Below are positions 49,332-60,526 of a stretch of DNA of 64,000 bases, in pieces. The notes below the pieces were generated by a model. That model was given only the letters and a program-made list of their open reading frames with translations. It was not told where the DNA came from and made no database searches. The position numbers and the translations under genes are program-made. Source of the stretch: Deltaproteobacteria bacterium (GTDB lineage: Bacteria; Myxococcota_A; Polyangia; JAAYKL01). The stretch lies in the NCBI GenBank assembly GCA_016935665.1, contig JAFGQN010000077.1:36456-100455 (forward strand), given 5' to 3'. The stretch's first letter is position 1. Each line of letters begins with the position of its first letter.

Positions 49332-50432
49332 CTATTCCATTAAAATGGAAAATGATTCAACCCATATCTGCAATAAAAATTTCAACAGGTGCATCCCCGG
49401 ACGTTTTCCTGGCGCCAGAGCACACATTCCATCTCCCCTGCTCAACGGCATCCGCAGAGGATATGTCAATTCTGCGGAAACGGGGATACCATACTCGTCG
49501 AAAGCGGTTACCTGCGCAATGGCATCCGTTCCCACCATCCACCGATACGTCACCTTCTCACCAACCCGACTGTCCCCATCCACAAATCGCCATATCCACT
49601 GAACCGGTTTAAAGGACGCACTGGCACGGAGCGACGTCCATTCCAGCGGGCGCATGCCGCTCCCCATTCCCTCAATGCGCACGCGCCGTCCCGCCACTTT
49701 TTTTGCCGACTTCAGCGCCAACACAAATACATCGCCCTCCTCACTCTCACTCGGTACACGGATCCGCAGCATACGCCGATTATCCGCTTTCCCCTTCACG
49801 CGATGAGATGCCCAGAAAATCCGAAAGTCAGCAGTTCGCTTTCCGTTTATCATCACTCGCACACCGCCGGTTTCTGGCCCCATCACCACATCGAGCGCTG
49901 TCATGGATTTATCGCCAACGGTAATTCGCCATTCGTCTGGCTCAGTCTGCACAACCGCACCGGTAAATTCCTGTTTAACGCTCTTATCCCCCTTATCCTG
50001 CACCAAAATGGACTTCGGCGACGCATACGAAAATCCTGGCCCGGAAATAACCAGGTCGTACTCCCCGTCAGGCTGCCAATACAGCGCTTCAACAAAAATC
50101 TGGTAGTTCCGGTTTTGGGAATTGGGTCTGATTCGCAACAATCGAAGTTCAAACCTTTGCACCTTTGATGTTTTACCAAACGCAATATCTGCCCGACGCT
50201 CCACAAACACATGCCAGTTCTTCCATACAACAGCTTTTTGAACCCCTGGTGGTGGCGTCAGCGCAATGGGAAGTGCCACTTCCACTGAAAAAAGCGCACC
50301 AGGCGTCACCGTCACTGGTATCCTGTCAGATGGAGACATCACACCGAGTGTCCGGGCATTTCCAACGCTGCAAACAGATAGCCCCAACAAACCCAAAAAA
50401 AATGGAAGGACAATGGATTTGCGCGTTCTCAC
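49332..50432 (-). CDS. Hypothetical secreted protein
   Basis: 366 aa; N-terminal signal peptide; beta-rich; immediately downstream of (1 bp from) the S41 protease gene. Confidence 0.6.
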   Translation of the reverse strand: MRTRKSIVLPFFLGLLGLSVCSVGNARTLGVMSPSDRIPVTVTPGALFSVEVALPIALTPPPGVQKAVVWKNWHVFVERRADIAFGKTSKVQRFELRLLRIRPNSQNRNYQIFVEALYWQPDGEYDLVISGPGFSYASPKSILVQDKGDKSVKQEFTGAVVQTEPDEWRITVGDKSMTALDVVMGPETGGVRVMINGKRTADFRIFWASHRVKGKADNRRMLRIRVPSESEEGDVFVLALKSAKKVAGRRVRIEGMGSGMRPLEWTSLRASASFKPVQWIWRFVDGDSRVGEKVTYRWMVGTDAIAQVTAFDEYGIPVSAELTYPLRMPLSRGDGMCALAPGKRPGMHLLKFLLQIWVESFSILME

Positions 50433-50433
50433 G

Positions 50434-53415
50434 TTATTCGGTTCTTCTCACAAAAATGTTCTCAGATGCCACAGTGTGCCTGTCATGACGAGCAATCACC
50501 GACACGACATTCGCTCCAATTTCCAATGGAACATTAAACGCAAACGCCTTTTCCGACGCCGAATCCATCACCTGTTCATATTCAACCTTCTCGCCCCCCA
50601 CAAATACGAGCACATCGCGCAGGCCACTTGGATGCGCCACTTTCCCCTTCAACGAAAAAACATCTCCCTTGACCAGAACCGCATCCTTGCTGTTCAATTC
50701 CACCAGCGGCAACTGAGTCGTCAGGGGCAGAAACCCGCTATCCCCCTTGCCGCCGGGCGCCATCAGTTTGCGTTCCACCCAGCCTTTTGTATTTTTATCC
50801 AGAGACAGGCGGAAAAATTCCCCGACTGTGGCATCCACCTGGAAAGACGCATCCTTTTCAGCATAGCCCAGCACTATGCCCTCGTCCTTTGACGGTACAG
50901 TAAAAATGGGAATCCGGGCATTCTGCACCGTCACGGTGCCACTCGCCGCTTCTGCGCCTGCTTTCTCCGGATATACAGACAGCGCAAAGCTCTGCTGCTG
51001 CAAACTGAGTAGTGACGGCATTTTCATGGGTACCCACTCATCAAAAGTCAAAGATACTTCCACTTTGCGCATTTCTTCCAGCTTCTCAGCCGGCGCGGAA
51101 ATTACAAATACCCCCTTTGCCGATTCCCCTGGCTTCAACGATTTCATCACAAACCGCCCACTCTCGATATCCAACCCAGCTCTGGATGACAAATTCGCTT
51201 CAGACTTGAATGTCGCCCCCTCTCCCTCATTGGTGACCCGCAAATACACAGTGAATTTTTCACCGGGCTCGATATAACCGTTCCCATTCCCTTCATCGTT
51301 CATAGTCCAGTTGTACACCAAACGTGGTTTCCGTCGCCCAGTCACAGGAACATTCACTTCCATTTTTTTGGGCACTGCACCCTCAGTGCTGTAAAATACA
51401 ATTTCCATCGGATCCACCCGTGAACTCACCACAGGCGGCAGGCTCACCGTCGCCGTCCATTTCCGCGTCTTGCCCGGAGCCAGTTTACCGAACACCAAAT
51501 CAATCCCTGCAAGGTAGGGATTGTCACTCACCGTTCTGGCGCGCAAACGATGAATCGCCTTTTGCCCCCGGTTTTTCACCGTCACCGTAAATTTGAAATC
51601 TTTCCCCGCCTCAGCCGCATTGTCGAGCTTCACAGTCGCGTCCAACCCCTGCGAAGCAATCATTTCCGCTGCAGCCACCTCGACGGCATTCTCGGGGTCG
51701 CTCCAGTCCACACCCAGTCGACGCAGCGCCTGCTGCATCGCCTCCAACTCCTTTTTGCCCATATTCTCAATCATTTTACGTGCAGTCACCAGCATCTCGG
51801 CGGTGGTCACACCGGCCGTTTCCGCAATCAAACGGCGCGCAAATTCCACTTCATATTGATTTCGGTACGACTTCCTGTCCATATCCTCGGAGTAACACTG
51901 TTTAAACAACGCCATATCCTCCTGACGCTGCTTCGCCGAAACAAAATACGGCATACGCAACGCCCCCGGCCTGTCGCCCCGTTCAATCTTTGAAGCACGA
52001 ACCAGATGCGCATCCAGACTGGCCTCGGAAAACGTTCTTTCTCTGCGGGAAACCAGCATCTCCTTTTTGTCCACCACCGACGGCACAAATGAAATATCCG
52101 GCGCCACGCCCACAGCCTGAATGGAAATATCGCCAGGAATCAGATACTGCTGAATCGTCAGCCGCATCGCACCGTCGTCCGGCAACGAAATGATATTCTG
52201 CACCGACCCTTTGCCAAACGTCGTTTCGCCAATCAGCAGCGCCCGGCCGTGATTGCGCAACGCGCCGGATAAGATTTCAGCCGCCGACGCCGTGTACCCG
52301 TCAATCAAAATCACAATCGGATACTTGGGCTCGGTGCCCTGTGCATCCGCATTGGTCACATCTCGGTCGTTGCGATTGCGCCCGGCTGTGGTCACCAGCG
52401 TTCCGCTTGAAATAAACAGATTGGCAATATCGATGGCCGCATCCAGAAGTCCTCCCGGATTTCCGCGCAAATCCAGCACCAGCCCCTTCATGTTTTTCTC
52501 GTGCAGTTGCTCCAGCGCGCTCTCCATTTCACCCGCACTTCCCTGCTGAAACGCCGTCAGTTCCATATAGCCCACATTCCCGTCCATCATTTTCCACTTC
52601 ACACTGTCGATGGGAATGCGTTGCCGCACAATATGCAACGTCTTGTGGCTGCCGTCACGCCGCAAAATGCCTACCTTCACCTCAGTGCCCGGCTCTCCGC
52701 GCAGCTGATCCGCCGCCTCTGAAGTCGTGATATTCACAGTGGAATCATCCTCAATCCGAATTATTTTATCCCCCACCTTCAATCCCGCCTTCTGCGCTGG
52801 GGTGCCATCAAACACCTCCACCACGGTCAAATCACCATCGCACGGCGTACGATAATCCGTCGTAATGCGAATACCAATCCCTTCAAACGCGCCACGGGTG
52901 CTCATGCGCAACTCTTCCCACACATCAGGCGTCATGGCACTGGTATGGGGGTCCAACGTGGCTAAAAGGCCGTTCACCGCCGCATACTCAATGGTGCGAT
53001 AATCCAGATTCTCATCCACTGGCAGCTTGTTTTTCAAAAAGGAAAAAATGCGATGAAACGTCTTCGACAATCCCCAGGGACTGTTTACCGCCTCCAGCGA
53101 AACCTCGAGTTTGTTGCCCAGAACCTCAATCGTGGCCGCTTTTGCCGCGTCATACGTCACCTTCACTTCAGCTACCGCCTTGACCAGCTCCCCCATGGCG
53201 CCCTTGAACATCTCCAGCGGCGCAATCCTGGACGAATCATAATAATCCTCCATAACCGCCAGAATCGTCCGGTCCATCACTTCCGCTTTCGCCAGATTAT
53301 GATCCTTCCCATCCGGAACTTTGGATGCCGCCAAAGCCGGCAGTGACCACAAAACCATGCCCAGATTTAAAAGCAGAACACCCCTGAGAACCCCGAAGAA
53401 ACGTTTATTTACCAT
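50434..53415 (-). CDS. S41 family peptidase (C-terminal processing protease) with PDZ domain and long C-terminal beta-domain region
   Basis: 993 aa; TRGAFEGIGIRITTDY, PAQKAGLKVGDKIIRIED (PDZ), MKGLVLDLRGNPGGLLDAAIDIANLF, VILIDGYTASAAEILSGALRNHGRALLIGETTFGKGSVQNI (Ser/Lys catalytic region). Confidence 0.92.
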   Translation of the reverse strand: MVNKRFFGVLRGVLLLNLGMVLWSLPALAASKVPDGKDHNLAKAEVMDRTILAVMEDYYDSSRIAPLEMFKGAMGELVKAVAEVKVTYDAAKAATIEVLGNKLEVSLEAVNSPWGLSKTFHRIFSFLKNKLPVDENLDYRTIEYAAVNGLLATLDPHTSAMTPDVWEELRMSTRGAFEGIGIRITTDYRTPCDGDLTVVEVFDGTPAQKAGLKVGDKIIRIEDDSTVNITTSEAADQLRGEPGTEVKVGILRRDGSHKTLHIVRQRIPIDSVKWKMMDGNVGYMELTAFQQGSAGEMESALEQLHEKNMKGLVLDLRGNPGGLLDAAIDIANLFISSGTLVTTAGRNRNDRDVTNADAQGTEPKYPIVILIDGYTASAAEILSGALRNHGRALLIGETTFGKGSVQNIISLPDDGAMRLTIQQYLIPGDISIQAVGVAPDISFVPSVVDKKEMLVSRRERTFSEASLDAHLVRASKIERGDRPGALRMPYFVSAKQRQEDMALFKQCYSEDMDRKSYRNQYEVEFARRLIAETAGVTTAEMLVTARKMIENMGKKELEAMQQALRRLGVDWSDPENAVEVAAAEMIASQGLDATVKLDNAAEAGKDFKFTVTVKNRGQKAIHRLRARTVSDNPYLAGIDLVFGKLAPGKTRKWTATVSLPPVVSSRVDPMEIVFYSTEGAVPKKMEVNVPVTGRRKPRLVYNWTMNDEGNGNGYIEPGEKFTVYLRVTNEGEGATFKSEANLSSRAGLDIESGRFVMKSLKPGESAKGVFVISAPAEKLEEMRKVEVSLTFDEWVPMKMPSLLSLQQQSFALSVYPEKAGAEAASGTVTVQNARIPIFTVPSKDEGIVLGYAEKDASFQVDATVGEFFRLSLDKNTKGWVERKLMAPGGKGDSGFLPLTTQLPLVELNSKDAVLVKGDVFSLKGKVAHPSGLRDVLVFVGGEKVEYEQVMDSASEKAFAFNVPLEIGANVVSVIARHDRHTVASENIFVRRTE

Positions 53416-53585
53416 GCCATATATTCCTTAATGCAAATTTCACACTCACCGTGAAAGCGTATCCACCTGTCGCTCAATAACCGAAAAATCTCTATAGCAG
53501 CTATTGACCTAAAGCAAAAGACGTCATAAAGAAACAACGTCAAATTTAGCAAAGCGGTTATTATATACCGCAAATTTGCCCAGCT

Positions 53586-53668
53586 GCGAGGATGGCGGAA
53601 CTAGGCAGACGCGCTGGATTTAGGTTCCAGTACCCAACGGTGTGGGGGTTCGATTCCCCCTCCTCGCA
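53586..53668 (+). tRNA. tRNA-Leu (anticodon UAG)
   Basis: Acceptor GCGAGGA/TCCTCGC; anticodon arm CTGGA-TTTAGGT-TCCAG; variable arm TACCCAACGGTGT; T arm GGGGGTTCGATTCCCCC. CCA not encoded. Confidence 0.96.
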
Positions 53669-53675
53669 TAAAAAA

Positions 53676-53706
53676 GCCCCTGAAGAAACCTTTCAGGGGC
53701 TTTTTT
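53676..53706 (+). terminator. Rho-independent terminator of tRNA-Leu
   Basis: GCCCCTGAA-GAAACCT-TTCAGGGGC followed by T6. Confidence 0.9.
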
Positions 53707-54372
53707 ATGCCCGCGACAAATTATTTTGCGAAGCAAAGTCATTGAAAGCGGACGCATACATTCCACGGCCTGTGAATCAATTCAGCAAATTCCTTCCAGT
53801 CGTGACATGACAGATATTCCAGAACTGTTACAAAGTGAACCCACACATATGGTCATGTGGCATTTTTGAATGCTCTCTCGGGAAATCTCGAATACTGCTG
53901 TGGCACTTTCAGTATGCGGGGCAGCCAAATGTGAACGCTTCCCCATTCAAATCTGAATTCTACCCCCTCCATTTGAGTATGGTGACCGCGTTCAGACTAT
54001 GGAATCCCCCCGTTCAGACAGGGGGACAACCCAGGGCGCACATGGAGTTGCGCGCTGTATTTGTACAGGCCGATCCCGGTGTCTGCCCCACCCTTTTCAT
54101 TTTGAACAATTTATTGTTCACAGAAATGCTGTAAGCAACTAATTCTGCATTCCCAAAAGATAACCATTGCAAGCAGCCGACATAAACGCCAATATGCGCT
54201 ACTGTGAATCAGACAAAACGACATCCATGACAGGATTTTTTTAATCAACCCTGCTGGTATATGGCGTTCTGGATGTGACGCTGAAAAAAGCAGGCATTAT
54301 TCGAAAACAGGTCATCCTTTGGTGAAAGAGGAATACCGGCCCTGTTACGGACAATTTGTATAGAAAAAGAAA

Positions 54373-54897
54373 ATGAAACGAGATGCCGCAACTCTGACCA
54401 CATCTTTTTTTGGAAATCGAAATATGAGTAATGCCGCACGAAAAAAAACGAAGCGGATGTTATCTGCCGCAGGTGAAAAGAATGCGGACAGCCCATTTTT
54501 AACCTCCCTGGTGCTGGTGGACAGAACCTGTCTGGGCATTAAGAGCGCGTGTAAGCCGGAAATTTACTCTGCAGAGCAACTTCGCAACCGCCTGGCCATT
54601 TTAGACGACGTGCACCGAATGAAACAGGTCCAGCCAGACGAGGCGCTCTTTGTGATTCATCATGCGGTGGCATACGCGAAAAATCTGGGATTTGATCCTC
54701 ACCGGAATTTTCGTTCCGAAATATTTGAACCACGTCCCGCGCCGCTATTGGATACGCCTCACGCCAATGATGCCAAACCTTTTTACCTCAGCGTCCCCAA
54801 TGATGTGGATTATATTCTGCACCAACTGGACGAACAGGTGAGACGCGATAACTACGACTATACGCTGGGTCTGGAAGGCCAACTGTCACTGTTATGA
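54373..54897 (+). CDS. Hypothetical protein upstream of the SNF2 helicase
   Basis: 174 aa ORF in an operon-like arrangement with SNF2 and SWIM genes; likely start at 54424 (MSNAARKKTKRM). Confidence 0.55.
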   Translation: MKRDAATLTTSFFGNRNMSNAARKKTKRMLSAAGEKNADSPFLTSLVLVDRTCLGIKSACKPEIYSAEQLRNRLAILDDVHRMKQVQPDEALFVIHHAVAYAKNLGFDPHRNFRSEIFEPRPAPLLDTPHANDAKPFYLSVPNDVDYILHQLDEQVRRDNYDYTLGLEGQLSLL

Positions 54898-54954
54898 ACG
54901 AGGCCAAACTGATTGAAAAGCGTTGTTTACTTGAAGCGCAAACACCGGTGATCC

Positions 54955-57689
54955 ATGGCAACTTCCCTGAATAAATCCCCAACTCACCAATCCGGCGATA
55001 CCCTGCTGTTGTCCTGCCGCTTTACACCGACCGGGCATATTGATATCACCCATGATGACGTCAACGCGGTTCAGACCGTATCAGCGAACATCTCGCAGCA
55101 GGTAACGGACGCCTTTGCCCGGGGACAGGGGTATGGTGTGCTGCATCTTGGGGTGGCCCATCTTTCAACTTCGCTGCCACTGTCACTGTCGTTCTGGCGC
55201 GACATAGGAAAAATGTTTGTCAGTGCGGTTTGCGGTGCACTTGACCCGACCTCCCCGTTGGCGGTGGTTATTCCGGAACCGGACGGACAGGAACTGGAAC
55301 AGCTGAAGCAGTCGGTTCCGCCCGTGCCAGGCGCCGAGTATATCGATATTGACGCGCTTCGTAATATCTGGAGACAGATGGGAGAATCGCTGACAGAGGA
55401 AGCCAAACGATTTAAACAGGGTGTTCAGGCATATTTGCAGCAGTACAGCTCCATATGGAACGTGGTGGGGCGCGTCTGCCTGCATCTGGCCGAAAACAGG
55501 CGCAACCCGGAATATCCTTTTGCATTTATCGCCACATATGTTCACAAGGTTTCATCGCAGGCCAAACCGCAGCATCTGCCGCTGGGACGCGCACTAAAAG
55601 AATATTCAGGCGCCCAAAATAAAAAAAAGCTGCTGGAGCTGCTGTCTCCGCTGTCACGGGCATCAGAAAAAAGCGCGTTTATCCGTGAAATGCTCGCATC
55701 AAAGGAAATTTATCATCCCCTGTCGTGGACGCCCAAAGAGGCCCATCATTTTCTGAGCGAAATCCCGCTGTATGAGCAGGCTGGTCTGGTGGTGAGGGTT
55801 CCGGACTGGTGGAATATTCACAAAAAACCGCGGCCGAAAGTGACCGTTTCATTGGGTGCCAAACCACCCGCTTCACTGGGAATGAATGCGTTGCTCGATT
55901 TTGACATAAAGATAACTCTGGATGGAAAAGCGCTTACCAAACGGGAAATCAACGAGCTTCTTAGTGCTGGTCACGGATTGACATTACTCAAGGGAAAATG
56001 GGTCGAGGTCAGCGAGGACCAGATTTCGCAGGTTCTAAACCAATGGCAGGCGCTGCAAAAACGAACATCCGAAGGCGGCATCAGCTTTGGCGAAGCAATG
56101 CGCCTGCTTGCGGGCACGAGCCCAGGCACGCCGCAGATTGTCAGCACTGATGAGTCACCGGAATGGTCGCAGGTCATCGCCGGGAAGTGGCTGTCTAAAA
56201 CAATCACCGAACTGCGGACGCCAGGGCAAATCCAACAGCAGAAAATCAACGCCGGACTCAAAGCGGTGCTCCGCCCATATCAGCGTTCGGGCGTCAGATG
56301 GCTCCAGACACTTTCCGCGCTGTCTCTTGGCGGATGCCTTGCGGATGACATGGGACTCGGTAAAACCATTCAGGTACTGGGGCTGCTCAATACAGCGCGT
56401 GAACGAAAGAAATCATCCGATCTGCTGATTGTACCGGCATCACTGGTTGAAAACTGGCAATCCGAGTGTGAGCGTTTCGCTCCGGACTTAAAACTGCTTC
56501 TGGCGCACCCGTCACACATTCCTTCTTCGCAATTGCTACAGTTGAAAGCCAGTGATGCTGATGCCTGCGATGTGGTGATTACCACCTACGGCACGGCGAT
56601 GAGAACCCCATGGATGTCCCAATACAACTGGCGTTATGTCATCCTCGATGAGGCACAGGCCACAAAAATCCGGGTGCCAAACAGACCGCAGCGATCAAGG
56701 CCATGAAATCAGACTGGAGACTGGCGCTTACCGGCACGCCAGTGGAAAACCGCCTTAAAGATCTGTGGTCCATCTTCGACTTTCTGAATCCCGGGCTGCT
56801 GGGATCGGCAGGCGCTTTTGACACTGCATGCAAAGCCATGGAAAAAAGTGGCAGCGGATACGCACCTCTGCGGCGTCTGGTGCAGCCGTATATCCTGCGC
56901 CGGTTAAAAACCGACAAGTCCGTCATTAACGATTTACCTGAAAAAACAGAGCTGAACGCCTATTGCATGTTGAGTAAAAAACAGGCAGCGCTGTATCAGC
57001 AATCTGTTGAGGAGATGCGAACCGCGCTCGAAGAAAAAAGCGGCATTGAGCGGCGCGGTCTGGTGTTGGCATTTTTAATGCGCTTCAAACAAATCTGCAA
57101 CCACCCGTCCCACTGGCTGGGAGACGGCGGCTTTGCCCCAAAAGAGAGTGGGAAATTTGATCGCCTGAACGAGCTGTGTGAAGAAATTGCCGAACGGCAG
57201 GACAAAGTACTGGTGTTTACCCAGTTTAAGGAAATGACCTCGCCGCTCGCCAATCATCTCACCGGCATATTCGGCCAGACTGGCGCGATCATTCATGGCG
57301 GCACGCCGGTTAAACAGCGGCAAAAACTGGTAACAGCATTTCAGGAAGATGACCATATCCCCTTCATGGTGCTGTCACTCAAAGCGGGCGGGACCGGGCT
57401 TAATCTGACCGCCGCGTCCCACGTGATTCATTTTGACCGCTGGTGGAACCCTGCCGTGGAAAATCAGGCAACGGATAGAGCTTTTCGCATTGGGCAGAAA
57501 AAAAATGTGCTGGTACACAAATTTGTTTGCAAAGGCACCGTGGAAGAACGCATTGATGAACTCATTGCAGGTAAGCGGGCGCTCACGAAGGAAATACTGT
57601 CTAAAGACGCTCAATCCCAATTAACCGAGATGAGCAATGATGAATTAATGGCCATGGTCTCGCTTGATATTCACAGTGCGATGGCGTAA
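54955..57689 (+). pseudogene. SNF2/SWI2-family DEAD/H helicase, interrupted by a 1-nt frameshift at about 56662-56668 (ORFs 54955..56706 and 56703..57689)
   Basis: First ORF holds motifs I-II (LADDMGLGKTIQVLG; RYVILDEAQA). Second ORF holds the rest (DWRLALTGTPVENRLKDLWSIFDFL; LSLKAGGTGLNLTAASHVIHFDRWWNPAVENQATDRAFRIGQ). Restoring 1 nt gives LDEAQA(T/I)KNPGAKQTAAIKAMKSDWRLALTGTP. Confidence 0.88.
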
Positions 57690-57734
57690 TCATTGTGGCC
57701 CGAGAAGGATCACAACAAATAACAGGAACAATAT

Positions 57735-58728
57735 ATGGGTAGATATTACGATAATTTCTGGCCACCGTATGTATCCGTTGCACAGCGCAAACAGGAGGCG
57801 AAGCGGCTGGTTTCCAAATTAAATAAAAAGGGGAAGAAGATTTCCCCCATTGAAATTACCGGGCGTAAAATTACCACCACGTTCTGGGGAGACGCCTGGT
57901 GTGATAATCTGGAAGCATACAGCGACTTTTCCAATCGGCTTCCAAGAGGGCGAATACGTTCGAAACGGTTCGGTCATTGATCTGCAAATCAAAAGTGGCG
58001 TCATAGAAGCATTGGTAAACGGTACAGACCTTTATACTGTGAAAATAAAAATAAAACCGTTGCCCCCCAAAAAATGGATCGACATCAAACAGTGCTGCGC
58101 CGGACAAATCGGGTCTCTCGTGGAACTGCTGCAGGGAAAAATTTCCAGCAGTGTTATGGAAATTGTCACCGAAAAAGGCAATGGACTGTTTCCGTCTCCC
58201 AAAGAAATCAATATGGACTGTTCGTGTCCGGACTGGGCCACCATGTGCAAACATGTGGCCGCCACACTCTACGGCGTTGGCGCCAGACTGGACGCATCGC
58301 CGGAATTGCTGTTTACCCTGCGCGGCATCGATCCGGCAGAACTTTTGACCGCCGCCATCGACCAGCCGAATGCAACCGGTCCCGCACACAACGCGCGCGT
58401 TCTCGATACGGATGACCTGTCCATTTTCGGCATCGACATTGATATGGGTCATCTCACTGCCGAGGAACCCGCAAGCGCTTCTGAAACCCCGACGAAACGC
58501 ACACGAAATGCCTCGAAAAAGAAAAAAGCAACGAAGAAAGTGCCGGCGAAAAGGGTGCCGGCGAAAAAAGCGTCTGCAAAAAAGAAGACTGTGAAGAAAG
58601 CACCGACAAAGAAAGTGCCTTCCAAAAAGAAACCTCCCAAAAAGAAACCTCCCAAAAAGACGGCAGCGAAAAAAACAGCCCGAAAAAAATCTGCTGCAGG
58701 CAAGAAAAAAAATTCCGTTAAACCCTGA
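57735..58728 (+). pseudogene. SWIM zinc-finger protein with Lys-rich histone-H1-like tail, interrupted by a frameshift at about 57951-57955
   Basis: 57735 ORF: MGRYYDNFWPPYVSVAQRKQEAKRLVSKL...TTFWGDAWCDNLEAYSDFSNRLPRGR. It continues in the +1 frame as YVRNGSVIDLQIKSG...MDCSCPDWATMCKHVAATLYGVGARLD (SWIM CxCxnCxH). Confidence 0.85.
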
Positions 58729-59078
58729 CTTTCAGTGACATCTCTTCAATCTTCGCTCAAATGAGTCCTGCAGACATCAATGCCCCGCTGATAGACTGAT
58801 TTCTGCTGGTAGGGCCAGTCGGCAGTACGGCGGCGGTTGAACTTCGGCATCGTTCTGTTTCGGACTTTCATTTTTCGGGGCTGCCATTCGCGTTTGGTAT
58901 TTCTGTTGCTGCCAGGGCCCGTTTTCTTATGCGCGAACGCCCAAAGCACCGCTTTATGAAGCCCGTGGCAGTTTATTTCAGGGGTCTGGACGCCACGAGC
59001 GACGACCTGTCGGATACGTTTTTGCATTTGTTATTAAACGCCGTCATCAGCAGTTTTTACCGCAATGACGTCGCGAGG

Positions 59079-60524
59079 TCACAGATCTCGAAGTACGGCA
59101 AAGATGCGCTGACCGGGCCAGATGTGGCCATTGACAATGTAGCGGGGATTATCACCGGTGGTGAGGGTGTAGGTATTCGTTCCTGGGGTGAGCCGAGGGG
59201 TCCAGCGACCATCCTTTTCCTGCTCGTACCAGAGCTCGGCGAGCATCTGTGCGGGTTCGTCGGGGTTCTTCTGTAAATAGATCTGAATGCGGTAGAGTTG
59301 CTCGCGATTAATAATCACACCAAGCTCTATCATGCGGTCTTTGAGGGCAAGCCAGTTAAAGCCGTCCCCCTGCCCGAAATCGTACCCGTCAATGGCGCAT
59401 CCATTGCGATATGGCATACGGGATTGTCCCGAGCAGGCGCCGTTGACGCAGTCATCGCCCGCCCACCACGATACCTCGTCGGTCTCACGCCCCTTGAGTC
59501 CCCAATAACGGTCGGCATCTTCACCGATGACCGCATAGCCGGGCAGGAACGACTCCGCAGGGTAGTACGCTTCACTTCCGCCTGGCCAAATGGTCCTGGA
59601 CACGGCGACGATATCGCTCGATTTATTGATCACCACACACCGGAGTTCGTCATCCCAGTTTTTATAAGCCAGCTTTAAGTCGGCGGGCGGGGGCGCCTTG
59701 TCTTCCTCCGCCGGAAACGTGATGGGTTGTCGTTTGGGGATATACACATGACCTGTGGCATCGATGTGCAGGCCAAATGGCACATCGTTGTATGCCCCCT
59801 CGGGCCAGTCGGCCGCATCGGGAGAAAACTTGCTGAAAGTGACGCCGCCGGCACTGTTGCTTTCGAAGAGCCAGGTGGGGCGGATACCCACCTGATCCCT
59901 AAACCAGTAACCATAGCGATACCCCGGCCATGTGGTGTATACCCACATCTTGCTGGTGCCCTGGTATTTTTCAACTTCGGCCGAGATATCCTCCTGGATG
60001 GGCCATCCCAGGTTGGGCCCGCGCTCAACCACGCTCGGCTCCGAGTAGCCGGTAACCACCGGCGCATACACCAGATCGTCGGTCAGGCATGGAATATGGG
60101 GAAGCGCAAAATGACTGTCTGCCACATAGTATTCCCCCATATCCTGGACAGGAAATTCCTGGTCCTTATACACTTCCTGAAGCGTGTACCTTTTCGGAAG
60201 AGCCGTTATGACGGGATAGGTCTCGTTCACAAGCACCCTGTTTCCGTTCCCGTCGAGTTCGTAGCGAAGAAAGGCCACCTCGCCCACCTTTCGAATCTGG
60301 TAGGTGCTGAAATTCGGATCATCAACTATCGAGTAGCCATCCTCTGCGGCGTTGGGGCAGTCCGTAGGCACATAACTCGTTCCGTCAGTCGCCGGTCCCG
60401 CACCGTCCGATTCAGCAGGCGTCGTATCGCCACTCCCCTCGTTATCTGATTTTGAGCCACCTCCCGAGCAGGCAGCGAGGATGCAAGGCACGAGCAAAAT
60501 TAAGCAGTGTTGTTTCATCATCAT
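59079..60524 (-). CDS. Hypothetical lipoprotein
   Basis: 481 aa; signal peptide plus lipobox LVPCILAACSGGGS; no recognised domain. Confidence 0.65.
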   Translation of the reverse strand: MMMKQHCLILLVPCILAACSGGGSKSDNEGSGDTTPAESDGAGPATDGTSYVPTDCPNAAEDGYSIVDDPNFSTYQIRKVGEVAFLRYELDGNGNRVLVNETYPVITALPKRYTLQEVYKDQEFPVQDMGEYYVADSHFALPHIPCLTDDLVYAPVVTGYSEPSVVERGPNLGWPIQEDISAEVEKYQGTSKMWVYTTWPGYRYGYWFRDQVGIRPTWLFESNSAGGVTFSKFSPDAADWPEGAYNDVPFGLHIDATGHVYIPKRQPITFPAEEDKAPPPADLKLAYKNWDDELRCVVINKSSDIVAVSRTIWPGGSEAYYPAESFLPGYAVIGEDADRYWGLKGRETDEVSWWAGDDCVNGACSGQSRMPYRNGCAIDGYDFGQGDGFNWLALKDRMIELGVIINREQLYRIQIYLQKNPDEPAQMLAELWYEQEKDGRWTPRLTPGTNTYTLTTGDNPRYIVNGHIWPGQRIFAVLRDL

Positions 60525-60526
60525 GT

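Noticed and set aside
54894-54974. 26-aa ORF MNEAKLIEKRCLLEAQTPVIHGNFPE between the 174-aa gene and SNF2
   Set aside because: Starts with an ATGA overlap but is too short and overlaps the helicase start; cannot be separated from chance.
58746-59027. 93-aa minus-strand ORF between the SWIM gene and the lipoprotein
   Set aside because: No recognisable domain or clear RBS, and an overlapping plus-strand ORF competes; not enough support.
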